A stretch of DNA of 24,789 bases, taken from contig JADGJL010000336.1 of assembly GCA_027600665.1 (NCBI GenBank), positions 1-24,789 on the forward strand, in the 5' to 3' direction. The notes under the pieces are model-generated. The model was given only the letters and a program-made list of their open reading frames with translations, made no database searches and was not told the origin of the DNA. Source of the stretch: Irineochytrium annulatum (taxonomy: Eukaryota > Chytridiomycota > Chytridiomycetes > Chytridiales > Chytridiaceae). Below are positions 1-11,102 of the stretch, piece after piece (position 1 is the stretch's first letter; each line of letters opens with the position of its first letter). The translations under genes were made by a program, and so were the position numbers.

Positions 1-1176
1 CCACCACCCCTCGCCCTCCCCGCGCCACCGTGCTGCGCCGCTTGGTCCTCCGGCCTATCGTTCTGATCCCACGTAATCCGAGTGACTTTGAACTTGCCGT
101 GCCGGCCGCCCTCGTCGTCGTCATCCGGATCACGGTCATCGAAGTCGTCCTCCGGTAGTGTGGGCTGACTCTGGGTGTGCGGCGGCTTTTTGACGTCGGG
201 CTCGCCGACATTCGCCTCGTCAAGGGTCCGCTTGCGGTCGTTCACGCGGCGCTGGACATTGGCTCCCACGGCGGAGATCGTGGATGAGATGGGTGCTGGG
301 ACTGCCATCAGGAAGTCAGAAAAGGGGGGAGGAATGGTGGAAAGCAAAACAAACTGATTTCTCGCGCTACGCACGACTTTTCGGCGAAGTCTGAACTGTG
401 GGGAAACAGAGTGGAAGCAGTGTCTCACCTTGACTTTCGTCCGCTTCGACGTCACCGAGGTCAATCGCCAGCTCGTCCTTCTTCGTATTGGGTGGAGACC
501 GGTTGTGCTCGACGTATGCCAACATCCAATCGACAAACTGCTCAGCGTGGGCCATAACTGACCAAGATTAAGCAAGCGTAAGAACGGGAAGTACATGGTT
601 AGGGATCACCGATTTGGACAAATGATGCGAGAAAATAAAGCTAGGGGGCCGCTTGTGAACGCACCTTCAGTGGTCTCTTTTAAAAGTTCATCCCGGCTGC
701 GGTTCGCGATGATGAGCTCCAAGACATATTCGGCGAGCGGCGAGACTTCCTCGGGTCCAAAGCTCTCTCCGAGCCTCTTCAACTCGGCCGAAGCCTCGGT
801 CTATAAGTGACAAGAACACCCACAAATGCGGGAGAGAAGAAAAAGAATCTATTAACCACCGTCCGAGACATAGCAATATGTATTGACGCGGAGTATACAG
901 GAAACAGCACAGAGTCTGCCAATATCAAACGAGAGCATACAGTTATGACCCCAGCACCCGTTCCAGCCCAACCCTCCCAACGGCCGGACGACCGCAATGA
1001 GTCGAAGAAGTGCAGACAACGCACGTATCCTGCAACCGCGAACCGGTCCTCCTTCGAGTAAAACAGAAACACTCCCAGATGGAAAGCAGCGCACATACCA
1101 GGAAGAACAACGGGTCCTTGACCTTCCCCGACAAATTTGCGAGCGTCTCCTCATCGAAAACGGGTCGCGCGGCCAT
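1..1176 (-). CDS. RBM26/27-like RNA-processing protein, N-terminal part (runs off left edge)
   Basis: Four exons joined by phase: 1176-1099, 800-665, 557-429 and 301 to the window edge, giving about 214 residues so far. The start is MAARPVFDEETLANL. Residues 27-90 form an all-helical PWI-like region with the cores LAEYVLELI and FVDWMLAYV. The spacing resembles the N-terminal helical domain of human RBM26/RBM27, which act in nuclear RNA surveillance and polyadenylation; S. pombe Rmn1 is the fungal counterpart I have in mind. After it comes a disordered acidic stretch (DDFDDRDPDDDDEGG) and then KFKVTRITWDQ. The CCCH finger and RRM expected in the family would lie beyond the edge and cannot be checked. 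All three introns have GT/AG ends and conserve phase. Intron 1 (298 bp) is long for this window. The exon chain is fairly secure; the family name is inferred from a short domain and is less so. Confidence 0.6.
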
Positions 1177-1642
1177 GCTGAATTGGGGATCCTGGGATGC
1201 GAGCACTCAGCAGCAGCTGTTGGAGAAAATGTCCTTGGGCCACCTTTGACCTCCACACACCCATCGCGAGACCTGTCGAACGACCGGGAAGCCGATGGCG
1301 ACGTCTGTTGTCGAACGCGCAGGCTGGAGAGTCAGACACTTATGGCTTTTCTCCCTTCAGCTGGCGTTGAAAATCGAATAAAAATAAGTACATGCTAAGG
1401 GTACTATTGATTTATCAATTTTCGGCTAGGATCACTTTTCAACGTGTGGTGTCCTGGCGATTATTCCGAACCTTAGCGCACTGTTCCCATCAAAAGCCCC
1501 GGCAATTCAAGCCACTTCCCGGCCCATTCCATTTGGGTAAAGCTTTCTTTAGCTTTTACCAATTCAACCCCACCTCCAGTACGGACGGCTCCAGCGACAC
1601 CGTCTTTCTTTCATAGCGGGTCGTCCGAGCCGGTCCACGGCC
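1177..1642. other. Intergenic, no gene seen
   Basis: This stretch lies upstream of the RBM26/27-like gene on the minus strand and of the degenerate region on the plus strand. The open frames here have mixed composition, with no domain or splice-compatible continuation. It probably holds 5' flanking and promoter sequence, but no clear TATA box or other named site was recognised. Confidence 0.4.
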
Positions 1643-2871
1643 ATGCAGGCCGTCTCCGAATATTCTGCACCCCCATCCGTCGACCCTGGCTCGACCCCCG
1701 ACTCCTTTGCGGCCCCTCCACACCGGCCTAATCGCACTGGTCGCTCTCGCGGCATCGCAGTCACTGGCGCCACACAATCCTGACCGCTCTCTCCCACGGA
1801 GGAGCACCCTCACCGTGCCGCTACGCGCTCGCGCTTGCGGCCCTCGCGACCGCGGCGCCGCGACCGATCGGCGGGAAGCGATACTCCGGCTACAGCCGAT
1901 TCCGGTGCAAGGAGCCGATCGACGTGCTGGACTGGCTGCTGGACGTGAGCCTGGCGCCAGAGTGGGAGGTGCTCAGGAGGAAGCCGCCGCACCGCGAGCA
2001 CGCTCCTGTGCGTGGTCTTGGAGGCCGTGAATGGCGTGCTTGAAACGAAGTTTAGGGAGGACGAAGAGGCTAGGGAGGTAATGGATGAGGGCGCGCTGGT
2101 TGGCATGCAAGTGGGCGTGATTTCGAGGATAAGGACGGAGCGGACCGCGTTCCCGACTTAATTAAAGAAACGGCGGAGGGAGAGAGGGAGTTGCGGCGAC
2201 GGGACGGCTGGGGTGGCCGTAGCGAGCACGGATGTTGGCGTTGGGGCCATCACGGCGAGAGATGACGACGCGGAGGACGACGAGGAAATTAAGGCCATGT
2301 GGAGTCGTTGCTGTCGCCGAACAGGCACTCAGCTAGCAAGGGCTACAAGGCGAGGTGCAGCTCCAGCAGCAATCATGATACAAACAGACGCGCCTCGGTG
2401 CAGCGATCAAGGTGCGGTTAGGACGACGGACCTTCGACGAATGAATTGTTACCTGCGACCGCAGAATCGGGCTTTGGCTATCCCGACTACCACCGGTCCC
2501 GCCCATGTCCATTCCTAGCGGATCGGCGAGCTACCCTCCATCAACCCAAGACCAAACTATGCTTCATTCACCTCCGTTCCTTAGCTCGCTGTCGCCAATG
2601 AAGGACCCCCACTCCCGCCCATTAATCGATACCCGCAGGAACGGCGCCAGCCAACGCGTCTACGCACTTGATCTTCTTCGCGAACCTCGACAGCGACAGC
2701 GACGACTTGGACGACGACGACGACCCCGCCGATTTTGAATCCGATGTGCCGTCTAGTCCCTCCGGCACCAACACGCGCGCTGACGATCCTCCTCGCATTT
2801 TAGCAGAACTCCTGAGGATTCACTCCACCGTCTGCGTTGGCGCGTGCCTTTCTGGCGAGGCGGGCGAGTGA
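1643..2871 (+). pseudogene. Degenerate coding-like region, family not recognised
   Basis: Protein-like segments lie on the plus strand but in shifting frames, broken by stops. An ATG at 1643 opens MQAVSEYSAPPSVDPG and stops at 1781-1783. Another frame continues from about 1760 with HWRHTILTALSHGG and later IDVLDWLLDVSLAPEWEVL, reaching about 2035. A third frame gives STLLCVVLEAVNGVLETKF and then REDEEAREVMDEGAL, ending at the TAA near 2158. Later pieces include DDDAEDDEEIKAM, VESLLSPNRHSASKGYK, SIPSGSASYPPSTQDQ and, from about 2668, FFANLDSDSDDLDDDDD. Gln/Ser/Pro-rich and acidic low-complexity stretches like these are common in fungal regulatory proteins. Splice signals that would rescue the frame changes were not found; one candidate intron would be only about 21 nt. 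I read it as a decayed gene. A real gene with poorly recognised introns, or sequence errors, remains possible. Confidence 0.4.
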
Positions 2872-3459
2872 GTCATTGGTGGTGGCGTCCGCCATGCAGG
2901 GCAACGTCGTCGGCAACGGGCGGATCGCGGGCATTGGTTTTGTGCAATCAAATGCAGTACGCCGGCGCTGCAGCAGGGGAGGCAGGGAGGCGGGGACGAT
3001 AACAGTCGAAGCGTGCAACAAGATAACGCGCCATTGGCTGCAAGGTGAAGATGCAGGCGGAGGTGTTGACGTTATTGGGAGGTTAGGGTTTTATCCAGCC
3101 AGCTGAAATACACAGAACAAATGTTTTCGTATTCAGCCAAAACTAAGCGTTTCTCTAGAATACCCTGTTACCCCTCTGCGCTAACCAAGTGACTCTTCCA
3201 AGTGCGCCAGAAGACTTCAAGCAGTAAAGGGTAAGAAGAACTTGTCAATGATGCTGTCGAAATGGAACGCACAACCTACGTGGCGATGGCCCCCTCGAGG
3301 TGTGGCGCTGACACGGCTCATGCTTGCGCCCCAATCGCGCCGCAAAGGTGCTGATAACGTGTCCTTTACCATGACCTTCTTCAGTGGCAGGTCCCTACAA
3401 TCGACATGCATAACCATCGCCACGGCGCGGCAGCCCCTACGCGTCCCGTTGCCTTCGCC
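2872..3459. other. Intergenic, no gene seen
   Basis: No convincing coding segment is present. The open frames at 2837-3106 (+), 2800-3021 (-) and 3242-3652 (+) lack domains, and the last conflicts with the secreted-peptide gene that follows. The right half is presumably the promoter region of that gene. Confidence 0.4.
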
Positions 3460-3466
3460 TATAAAG
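3460..3466 (+). promoter_or_regulatory. TATA box of the secreted-peptide gene
   Basis: TATAAAG lies 77 nt before the ATG at 3543. The sequence between is rich in C, A and T (for example CATCAACAACAAG), as is typical of fungal 5' leaders. Position and context fit a core promoter; this is inferred, with no transcript evidence. Confidence 0.55.
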
Positions 3467-3542
3467 CTGCTGGACGGCCCTTCCTTCCAATCCCATCAAC
3501 AACAAGAACCTCGTTCACTCCTCTCACCTCTTCAACGACACC

Positions 3543-3765
3543 ATGCAATTCTTCAACGTCGTCGCCCTCGCCCTCGTCGTTTTCGCCGCCGCCGCCAGCG
3601 CTGCGCCTTCGCCTGCGGCCGAGCCCATCATGTGCCACAAGCCTGTACGTAAACCCGATTACGCGATGTATTGGTGGAGGAGAATGCACTTTACTAACAA
3701 TCTATGTATTTCTCTAATCACAGGATGAGGATGGTTGCCGCGACAAGGTTATCGGCCACTTCTGA
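3543..3765 (+). CDS. Very small secreted peptide precursor (47 aa), unknown function
   Basis: Two exons, 3543-3644 and 3724-3765, are separated by a 79-bp intron that starts GTACGT and ends TCACAG. The phase is preserved (34 codons, then 13 and a stop). Residues 1-20 are a textbook signal peptide, MQFFNVVALALVVFAAAASA, with an A-x-A type cleavage site. The predicted mature part is only about 27 residues: a Pro/Ala-rich start (APSPAAEP), then IMCHKP, DEDGC and the C-terminus RDKVIGHF. It has two cysteines, C31 and C39, which could pair. There is no CaaX box, so it is not a lipopeptide mating pheromone. The signal peptide, TATA box, intron and downstream AATAAA together argue for a real gene. 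Similar tiny secreted peptides are common and largely uncharacterised in basidiomycetes. I assign no function. Confidence 0.7.
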
Positions 3766-3841
3766 AAAGGTCATTCCTCTTAGCAGTACGAAAGGAGAAG
3801 ATGTTAGCAAACGAACGAATGAATAAGTTTTGAACTGAAGA

Positions 3842-3847
3842 AATAAA
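3842..3847 (+). promoter_or_regulatory. Candidate poly(A) signal
   Basis: AATAAA occurs 77 nt after the stop codon of the small secreted-peptide gene, in AT-rich DNA. Fungal poly(A) signals are degenerate, so this is a candidate only. Confidence 0.35.
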
Positions 3848-4704
3848 TTGCGCTTTGCCATATCCTCTACATTGTTGAATGCGGTTATTCCACTGGAGTG
3901 GACAAAGGCTTCGCAATTTTGCGACATCGACGTTGCTGACGGAGCCCAAAATGGTTACGTTTGTCGAGAACGAGTCTCATGGAGATCATCAGGACGAAGG
4001 AATCGGCAGGCTGCTCCGACTACCGCGTCGCCGACCTGTCGTTTGGCCGCTGCACCTTTGTACAAGCTCTAATCAACGGTATCAGGTTAAAGGCCTGAAG
4101 CTTCTGACGTGGATGTATGAGACCCGGCGTCGAAGACTGCAAGTGCCTGAGGACAGTGGCAGAGGGGATGCACGGACTTGAACGAGGGTTATTTAGTTAG
4201 AGGAAGTTGGAGGCCTCTGGCTTGCCGGCGCGATCGCATTATTGCTTAGAGTCGGCACGTGTACGATGTTGTAGTTGGTGCTGTAATGCCAAGGCGGCAC
4301 TGTCACTCCTCCGGAGCCCATCACTTCCGGCTGGCATCGGCGTGGCGATCGGAGAAGTTTGGGTTCACAGGCTGTTGAGCAGCCCGTAGAGGAAGGAAAA
4401 GAAATTACGATGGCTGCCTTGGGCTATCCTATTTGCTCGGCGTCTGTTATTATTAGCTGGCGCTCGTTGTACCGAAACGCAGGGCAACCCTTCCGCCAAA
4501 ATCGGTCGTGAGAGGCAGGCGAGGGATCCGAGGAGTCCGTCGCTGACATTGAGCCGTCGTTGACCCCGCCATCTCCTAGAGCGTCGGTCCGAAGGCTGAC
4601 TTCTGACTGCCATCTCGGCCACGGGTGCGATCTGACCCGAAGATCGACGGCAAGCATTTGCCCGACAGGCGCCTCCTCTGATCGACGCCGTCAGATAGCC
4701 CGTC
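3848..4704. other. Intergenic, no gene seen
   Basis: There are several short open frames on both strands but no domain, signal peptide or splice-consistent chain. The last few hundred bases, pyrimidine-rich with several upstream ATGs, probably form the promoter and 5' leader of the Gln-rich gene starting at 4705. Confidence 0.4.
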
Positions 4705-7677
4705 ATGCAGGGACCCGTCTACCAGCAGCCGCAACCAATGCAAATGCAGCAGGGCCAGCAGTCGCCGCGGCCCGGCGGCGGAGGACCACCGGGCGGATAT
4801 CTGCAGCGGAGCAACTCGTTAGTCCACCCACAGCAGTGGCAACAGCAGCAGCAGATGCAGCAGGGCCAGGGAGGCCAGATGATGATGGGCATGGGCGGCG
4901 GAATGGGTGGGGGGATGCCACTGGGTCCTCAACAGCAGCAGGGAAATACGAACGGCGCCGAGCTTGAGCGCCTCCTGCAATCCAATGTCTCGAAAAGGAT
5001 GCAACTTCAGCACCAGGGCCAGCACCGCGGTGGTCCCGGCGCGCCCATGCAGAAGCAGGGCTCGCGGTACTCGGTCGACTCGGACCTCTCTGATATCTCG
5101 GACGAGATCAACATGGACGCTCTCGCGTCCAAAGACGGCTTCCTTGAGTACGTCTCGACGGGATCGGGCGCAGCGGGCTCGCCCGTGCCAGGGCAGCAGC
5201 CGAGGCAGGGCGGCCGGATGGTGCCAGGCCCGGCAACTGCGCGTGGGGCGGCAATGGACGACGATGATGACGAGTTCTTCGGGAGGAAGAAGCCGACGAC
5301 TAACACGACGGGCTCGCTCGCTGAGTTTCTGAGGACCACAGGACCCGCAGAGGATCCCATGACGCCGCCGGCAAGCCCGCAGCAGCAGAAGAAGAAGAGG
5401 AACACGGGCATCTTTGGTTTCGGGTCGGGGAAAAAGAAGGAGAGGGAGCAGCTTTTAAAGCAGCAACAGCAGCAGCAGCAGCAGCAAGCTCAGCAGAGAC
5501 TGCAGGGATCAAACTCGCCAAAACCGCGGCATGTACCTCTGCCGGTTCGTACATTTGGAAATTGTAAAGCGATGGATTAAACAATTTGTATCTAGGTCTC
5601 CAACCCGCCGGGTCCATTAACCCCGACCTCCCCGTCATCGTACCGCGGCGGCCCCTCCCCACAATCCCCGTCCATCCACCAGCAGCAATCGTCACCTCAA
5701 AACATCCAGTACCAGCAGCACATGCATATGCAGCAGCAGGGCGTGATGTCCAATATGGCGCCTCGAAACCCCCCTCAACAGCAGCAACAACAACAGATGC
5801 CCCAGCAACAGCAGCAGCAGCAGTACCAGCGGAGACGGGAAGAGAACGGTTACGACGATGAGGAGGACCCGAGGTTGCAGCAACAGCAACAAGGGATGCC
5901 GATGGGTAGCATGGGAATGCTCGGTGCCCCGCCAAGCGGACATCAGAGGCAGCAGATGGTTATGACACCACAAGGCCCAATGCCTGCGAGCCAGTACAAC
6001 CAAATGATTCAGCAACAGCAGCAGGTTGGTTTAACTTCTTTAATCGTACTTAGACATGTTTTAAATTGTATGAAAGCGGGCGTACCCAAATCATCAGCAA
6101 CTCACCCAACAGCAACAAATGGTGTTCCAGCAACAACAACAGCAGCAATACTATCAAATGATGCAGCAACAGCAGGCGCAGCAGCAATTACAACAGCAGC
6201 AGCCGGAACAGTACGACGACGACGACGAGTACTCGGACGACGATATCCCCGACGACGACACCGATGCCGATTATATGGATGACGATGTCCGCGAGAACAC
6301 GCGGTATAATGCCATGCTTGACCTCGACTTCCTCGACTCGATCACGGGCGGCGACCACGACGCTCCTATGCCTCGTGTCCAGCACGGTCGGGCCGTCATT
6401 TTCAACCAAACGGTCGACCAAATCTCCTCGATTCGGATTCTGAACGAGGACGACGACGGCGCAGACTATGACGAAGAGGATCCCGACGCGCCGGACCCGC
6501 AAATTTACGAGATCGTTTCGACTTCCACGCTTAAACAGCCCGCTGAACACGCGCCAGCCGTCATCCACCAACGGGGGTCATCGCTTATGTTCAATCCCGC
6601 AAATCCGCCCACCCCCCTCAACCCGAACGTTTCCTCTACCGCATCCGATGCCGCCGCGGACGACGAACCCGAAGCGGCCATCACGGCGGAGGATGTCGTT
6701 GCATTACGACCGCCAGTTGCGCCGCGGCCACCCAGCCAGCATCCGAACGCCATCCCCGAGCAGCAGCTCAATGACCTCCGCAACGCAGTTCCTACCATGC
6801 AACCCACCTCCATACCCGATATATCCGATCTCGCCCAATTCGCCCCAGCTATGGCCACACAAACGTCCGACGACGCGCCAACACCCGCTGACGCCGCAAT
6901 ACTCGCGGTAGACCCTTTTACCGCTGCCGCCGCCATGCCCGCGCCAGCACCCGTGGGCCAGTCCCGTCCGCGCCGGAAGGTCCGTCACGTCCAGATTCAG
7001 ACACGGTCTGCAACGCTCAAGGACCAAACGACCCAGTGCGACTCGGCGCCCGAAGGGGAAGCGCCGCCGCCCGTCGTCACGGCCTCTGTCGCGGCGTCGA
7101 GCGGCGCCGCCGCCGGTGGGGACGAGCTGGCCCGCCTCCGCGCCGAGCTGGCCGAGTCGAACCGCCACCGCCAGTCGGCTGAATCGGCCCTCGCATCCCT
7201 CCGTGCCTCTTCCGCGGCATCGATTTCACGGGCGGAATCCGAGGCCCGGGAAGCGCGCGAGGCGCTCGACCACGAGCGCCGTAAGGGACCCGATCCGGAG
7301 CTTGTGCGCCTGAAAGAGGAGGTTGCGAGCCTGACGCTTGAGCGGGACGCGCTCGGCGCGAGGGTGGGCGAGATGGTCATTCAGGCGACGGAGAGGGAGA
7401 GTGTAATGGAGGGCGAGAAGGACAAGTTTGAGAGGCTGAGCAGCCAGGCGTTCAGGAAGATTAAGGAGTTGCTGACCGAGCGGAGGGTCGTGGAGGTCGA
7501 GGTTGAGGGTCTGAGGGCTCAGGTGTGTACTATGACGTCTCTTCGTTTTCGTTGACGACGTGAGGATCTGACTGCGATTTACTTTATCAGCTTGAGGCAC
7601 TTGAGGAGCATCAGAAGAGGTGGGTTGCGGATACGGACGATGAAGATGAGGGCGACGCGAAGGACGACGCGAAGTAG
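4705..7677 (+). CDS. Gln-rich, acidic, coiled-coil protein (926 aa), family not recognised
   Basis: Four exons, 4705-5544, 5596-6024, 6098-7522 and 7591-7677, all joining in phase 0 with GT-AG introns of 51, 73 and 68 bp. Residues 1-90 are Gln/Met/Gly-rich. A more conserved-looking patch follows (AELERLLQSNVSKRMQLQ, then SVDSDLSDISDEINMDAL). Next come an acidic DDDDEFF block, SLAEFLRTTGP, and a basic Lys-rich piece ending in poly-Gln. Exon 2 and the start of exon 3 carry further Q tracts, coded by mixed CAG and CAA. The middle has a DDDEYSDDDIPDDDTD stretch and YNAMLDLDFLDSITGG. The last 160 residues are a charged heptad-like coiled coil (ELARLRAELAESNRH onward). The composition suggests a scaffold or regulator, perhaps of polarity or transcription, but no named domain could be assigned. 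The Met at 4705 is the first in frame before the Q-rich start. Confidence 0.75.
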
Positions 7678-8612
7678 GCACTATCCCGGAGATTGCCGCT
7701 TTATTAATGATGAGCGTTTCCGGTTACCTTTTTCTCCTTTCTCTTTCATAGATAGTATATCGGGTAGACCTGTTGTATTTTTGTTTTTTGGTTTTTTTTT
7801 AATTTCCTTTGCTCTGGTTACTTCTGAAGCCTTACTATTTCGTTATTTCCCTTTGCCCTCCTTTTCTTCTTTCATTTTTTTTGTTACGTACTATCTCTGC
7901 TATCTCTGTTGTTCACGTCACGTCCAAATTCGTTAGCACTGATAACATTTTGTATGCAACTTGGATGCTACTACTTTATTAACACGCCGGAGCTACAGCG
8001 TGCGCTCTTTTTTATTTTGTTTTTGCTTTCCTCCTTTTTTGGCCAACTGGCTGTCGAAAATACATGGACCATTCAATGGTCCCGTTCCATTTCTTTTATC
8101 TTCGCAAGCAAAGGTCTGGAAGCTAAATCCTTGTTGTCGTTCCACCATATTCTGGCACCTTTCACCCCACGATATGAGAAGGTGTTAGGATTGACATATA
8201 AGTTGCACCCCAATGACACTTCGCACTGGTAACCTTTGGCTCAATCTCATCCCAATAGAAAAATCTCCATTAAAAGGTCTTCTTAACGTAGGCTGTGGTT
8301 CTTACATGTCTTCCAGCATTTCGGTTGCCGTTCGACTTTACACGTCCGCGTTGAACTTGTTCCTGCCAGCCGGCCAAGTCGAAGTCCACATGGATGACAG
8401 CTCCCAAATATCGACCTAGGCATAAGCCAGACGGCGTTGTAAAGGAAGTGCGGGAACTCCCATCCGACGCGTAGGTCTTGGAGTGCCAATTCGACAAGTG
8501 TTGAGGAGCATGCGCTACTGTGTGAGTAGAATATCAGGGTGAAAGTATGCTTAAGGATGCTTTGGCGAAGCACTCGAACACTGTTTCACTTCTCATAAAC
8601 TAATCCCGCCCG
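7678..8612. other. Intergenic, AT-rich, no gene seen
   Basis: A T-rich stretch (about 7720-8060, with long T runs) follows the stop codon of the Gln-rich gene and is probably 3' UTR and spacer. Open frames such as 7592-7936 and 7909-8232 are Phe/Ser/Leu-rich, as expected for chance translation of T-rich DNA. No RNA gene or repeat was recognised. Confidence 0.45.
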
Positions 8613-8677
8613 ATGCCATCGACGAAGGACGCCGTCGGCATCATTCGGCGGATTGGCGCTTCCCCCCGCCTCTCACA

Positions 8678-10407
8678 ATGACCGTCCTGCCGCCGGAGCT
8701 ATGACCACCCATCATCCACCGTGCCGCATCGAGCCTGTCTGATCTCGCTCGCCTCTCGGCCCTTACACAGGCGACACGCGCTCTGTGCTGGACCTCTTTG
8801 AACGCCCGGCTGCAAGTCCTCAACTCAGCCCTGGCAGACGGCGAACGGCCCATCGATATCTTCGCGAGGGATCGGAATGTGCTTAAAAACCCGAGAGCGT
8901 TCCCCGACCTCCCCGAGTTCCTCACCCTCCTCTTCTCCACGGGCCACCGAAACGGCAGCCTCAGCGAGTATGACGAGTACTTCTATCGTTACGACTACTG
9001 GTGTGAGGTGGTGTACGAGGAGGGCCTGCTAGAGCGAATCTGCTGCGTTGACGGCAACGAGAACGAACCGTGGGTGCGCGCGTGCATCCAGGCCTGGCCC
9101 ATCGATATCGACGGGCTCACAGCACCGAATCCAGGCAGCGAGTTCCGTAGCGACTTCCACAGACGGCGACAGTTCGCCCAGGCCGTCGTGAACCTGCTCT
9201 GCCGTGGCCGGGTGGGCTTTCTGGGGATGATGATCGGCGATGCCATCGAGGAAGCGGCTATGAAGGCGGTCAATGATGGGGACGGCATCGTCCAGATCAT
9301 TCGCGAATGTTGGGACCCGATGCCGGTCCTGGTTGAACTACTCGATCGGAGGGAGGGCAAGTTGCATGACCACGATTGCTTTGGAGCTATTGGCGCCGCC
9401 GCCGCCATGGACTCGGTGGACGTCATTGACTTTCTATGCGGCCTACATGCGAGGATAGACAGCAGTCCCGCGAATTGGCGACATATGTGGGAAGTCTTCG
9501 ACCACACGCATCCCATGACTGTGGACATCGACGCCATAATGGCGCTTGCAGGCCTCGGCGTGCGAATTAGCGCGGACGAGATCCTCATGGTTCTGACTCA
9601 CCCCTCCAGGGTACCCCCGCTTCGCATCGAAGACGATCCCGTCCTCGTCTACCTGCTGGACAACATGTACGACGTCAACATCGAGGCTAAGAAAACACAC
9701 AGCCATTGGTGGAGATATAGCCGCACAATCGCGATCAATGGCCGACTCTTCTCGAAACGCATGTGGCTCCTGATCGACCGTCCCCGTCTCCGGCAGCAAC
9801 TGATTGAGCGCCGCATCCTCCCGCCAGAGCCAGCAAGCATAAACGCCTGCCTGGCTACGGTCCAGTTCGCCGAACGGGACTTGGGAGTGGTCGAACTAGC
9901 GCATCGGGCGGTTGAGCAAATCATACACGCCGTGGACAAAGGCAACGTCGACCTCGCGCGCGAGGTCCTTGATGCCACGGACCCGCACGATCTTCCGCGG
10001 TGGAGGGAGTTGGACATATGGCCTTACATGACCGTCGGCGACATGTGGGGCCGCTCGCCGGCAGAGGGTTCAAGGTCACCGCACACGCCATCATATTGTT
10101 CTCTTCGCAACACCGTAACGAGCTCATTGAAGATGACGCGGCCATTTCAATCCTGCAGGAAATACTGGAAGCCGCTAAACCGTACCAACACGAAATTCTT
10201 AGACAAAGTTGTCATATGGGGTTTCTAAGCCAATGTGACGAGGAGGATGCCAGGCTGCTGGCAGTAGTGGAGCTGCTTTTGGACTTTGGGTTCCAGCCTT
10301 CTTTGGACGATTATAATCATGCAAAGAAATGCCTTGCAAAGATCTCGAAGGTTCTTGAGGAGCACGTTGAAAAAAAGGGAATTACGTTGAGTTCAGGGTG
10401 GGACTGA
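8678..10407 (+). pseudogene. Broken F-box protein gene, possibly with degenerate ankyrin-like repeats
   Basis: ATG at 8678 opens MTVLPPEL, then TGA (8702-8704), then PPIIHRAASSLSDLARLSA in the same frame. Together these match an F-box (LPPEL..II..A.SLSDLARLS); the stop sits where a Trp codon (TGG) would fit. The frame then runs open through ETGHRNGSL-type sequence with repeated helical pairs such as VLVELLDRREGK and DVIDFLCGLHAR, reminiscent of ankyrin repeats. At a G run (10047-10050) the coherent protein moves to another frame, continuing AGRGFKVTAHAIILF to a stop at 10405-10407; one missing G would explain it. F-box proteins recruit substrates to SCF ubiquitin ligases. A truncated product from the Met at 8798 would lack the F-box. 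A short upstream frame (ATG 8613) ends by overlapping the start as ATGA. Both lesions are single-base, so recent decay or sequencing error are both possible. Confidence 0.65.
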
Positions 10408-11102
10408 AAATCTTCCGCTCATTCAAATTCTCCGTCGTTAAGTTTGAGGAATACATGCGATTTTGCTTTCCTGTCATCAGTTCTGCCGTTGTAAGTTTGA
10501 TTCCGCTCCCCGAGTGTCGGGCTGGCGAAATAGAAAGTAGTAACATCAGAATATGGGTTTCGTTATTGCAAGTTCCTGGCTCTAACAGTCTGCATTTGAG
10601 TATCTTCGTGCGGTTGACTTGTGAGATCATCCTTTTTTTTGGCTGCTAAACTATTTGTCACTTCGGTGATTTTGCACAAGCTTGCTGCCTCTCGACCATT
10701 AACTGCCTTGGTCGTTCTGCTTCTGTCCTCGTTGGTCCGGTTCGGGCCTGCCACAACGCCAAATAGGAAAAGCGTAGCAAAGTGACATGCAGTACCTGCC
10801 AGGCTTGCAGGCGACACGCTCGGCATAAAGTGATGTAGTGGAGGCGGAATACGGAAGGAGAATAGATCCCATACAAAATGATCGAAAGAGGATAATGGAA
10901 TAGCATGTCAGAACATTGGTTAGTGGCAATTAATGACGGTAGGCTGCCCAGGAATGAGGTCAATCCACGCCAAGAGGCGCTGAGCCCGACCAACCACGGC
11001 CGGCGGGCTCTCCGCCGAGCTATAGGCCATGATGCATGATCGACGGGCCGATTGGTCTCCGTGGAGGTGAAGCGACAACAGTTTCCATTATGAGTGTTGA
11101 CT
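10408..11102. other. Intergenic, no gene seen
   Basis: The longest open frame here (10658-11125, minus) lacks any recognisable domain and overlaps the start of the receptor gene. It is treated as chance. The right part is presumed promoter of the receptor. Confidence 0.4.

Noticed and set aside
3159..3176. Sequence matching the I-SceI homing site at 15 of 18 positions
   Set aside because: That enzyme is tied to a yeast mitochondrial intron, and there is no intron or endonuclease gene here; taken as chance.
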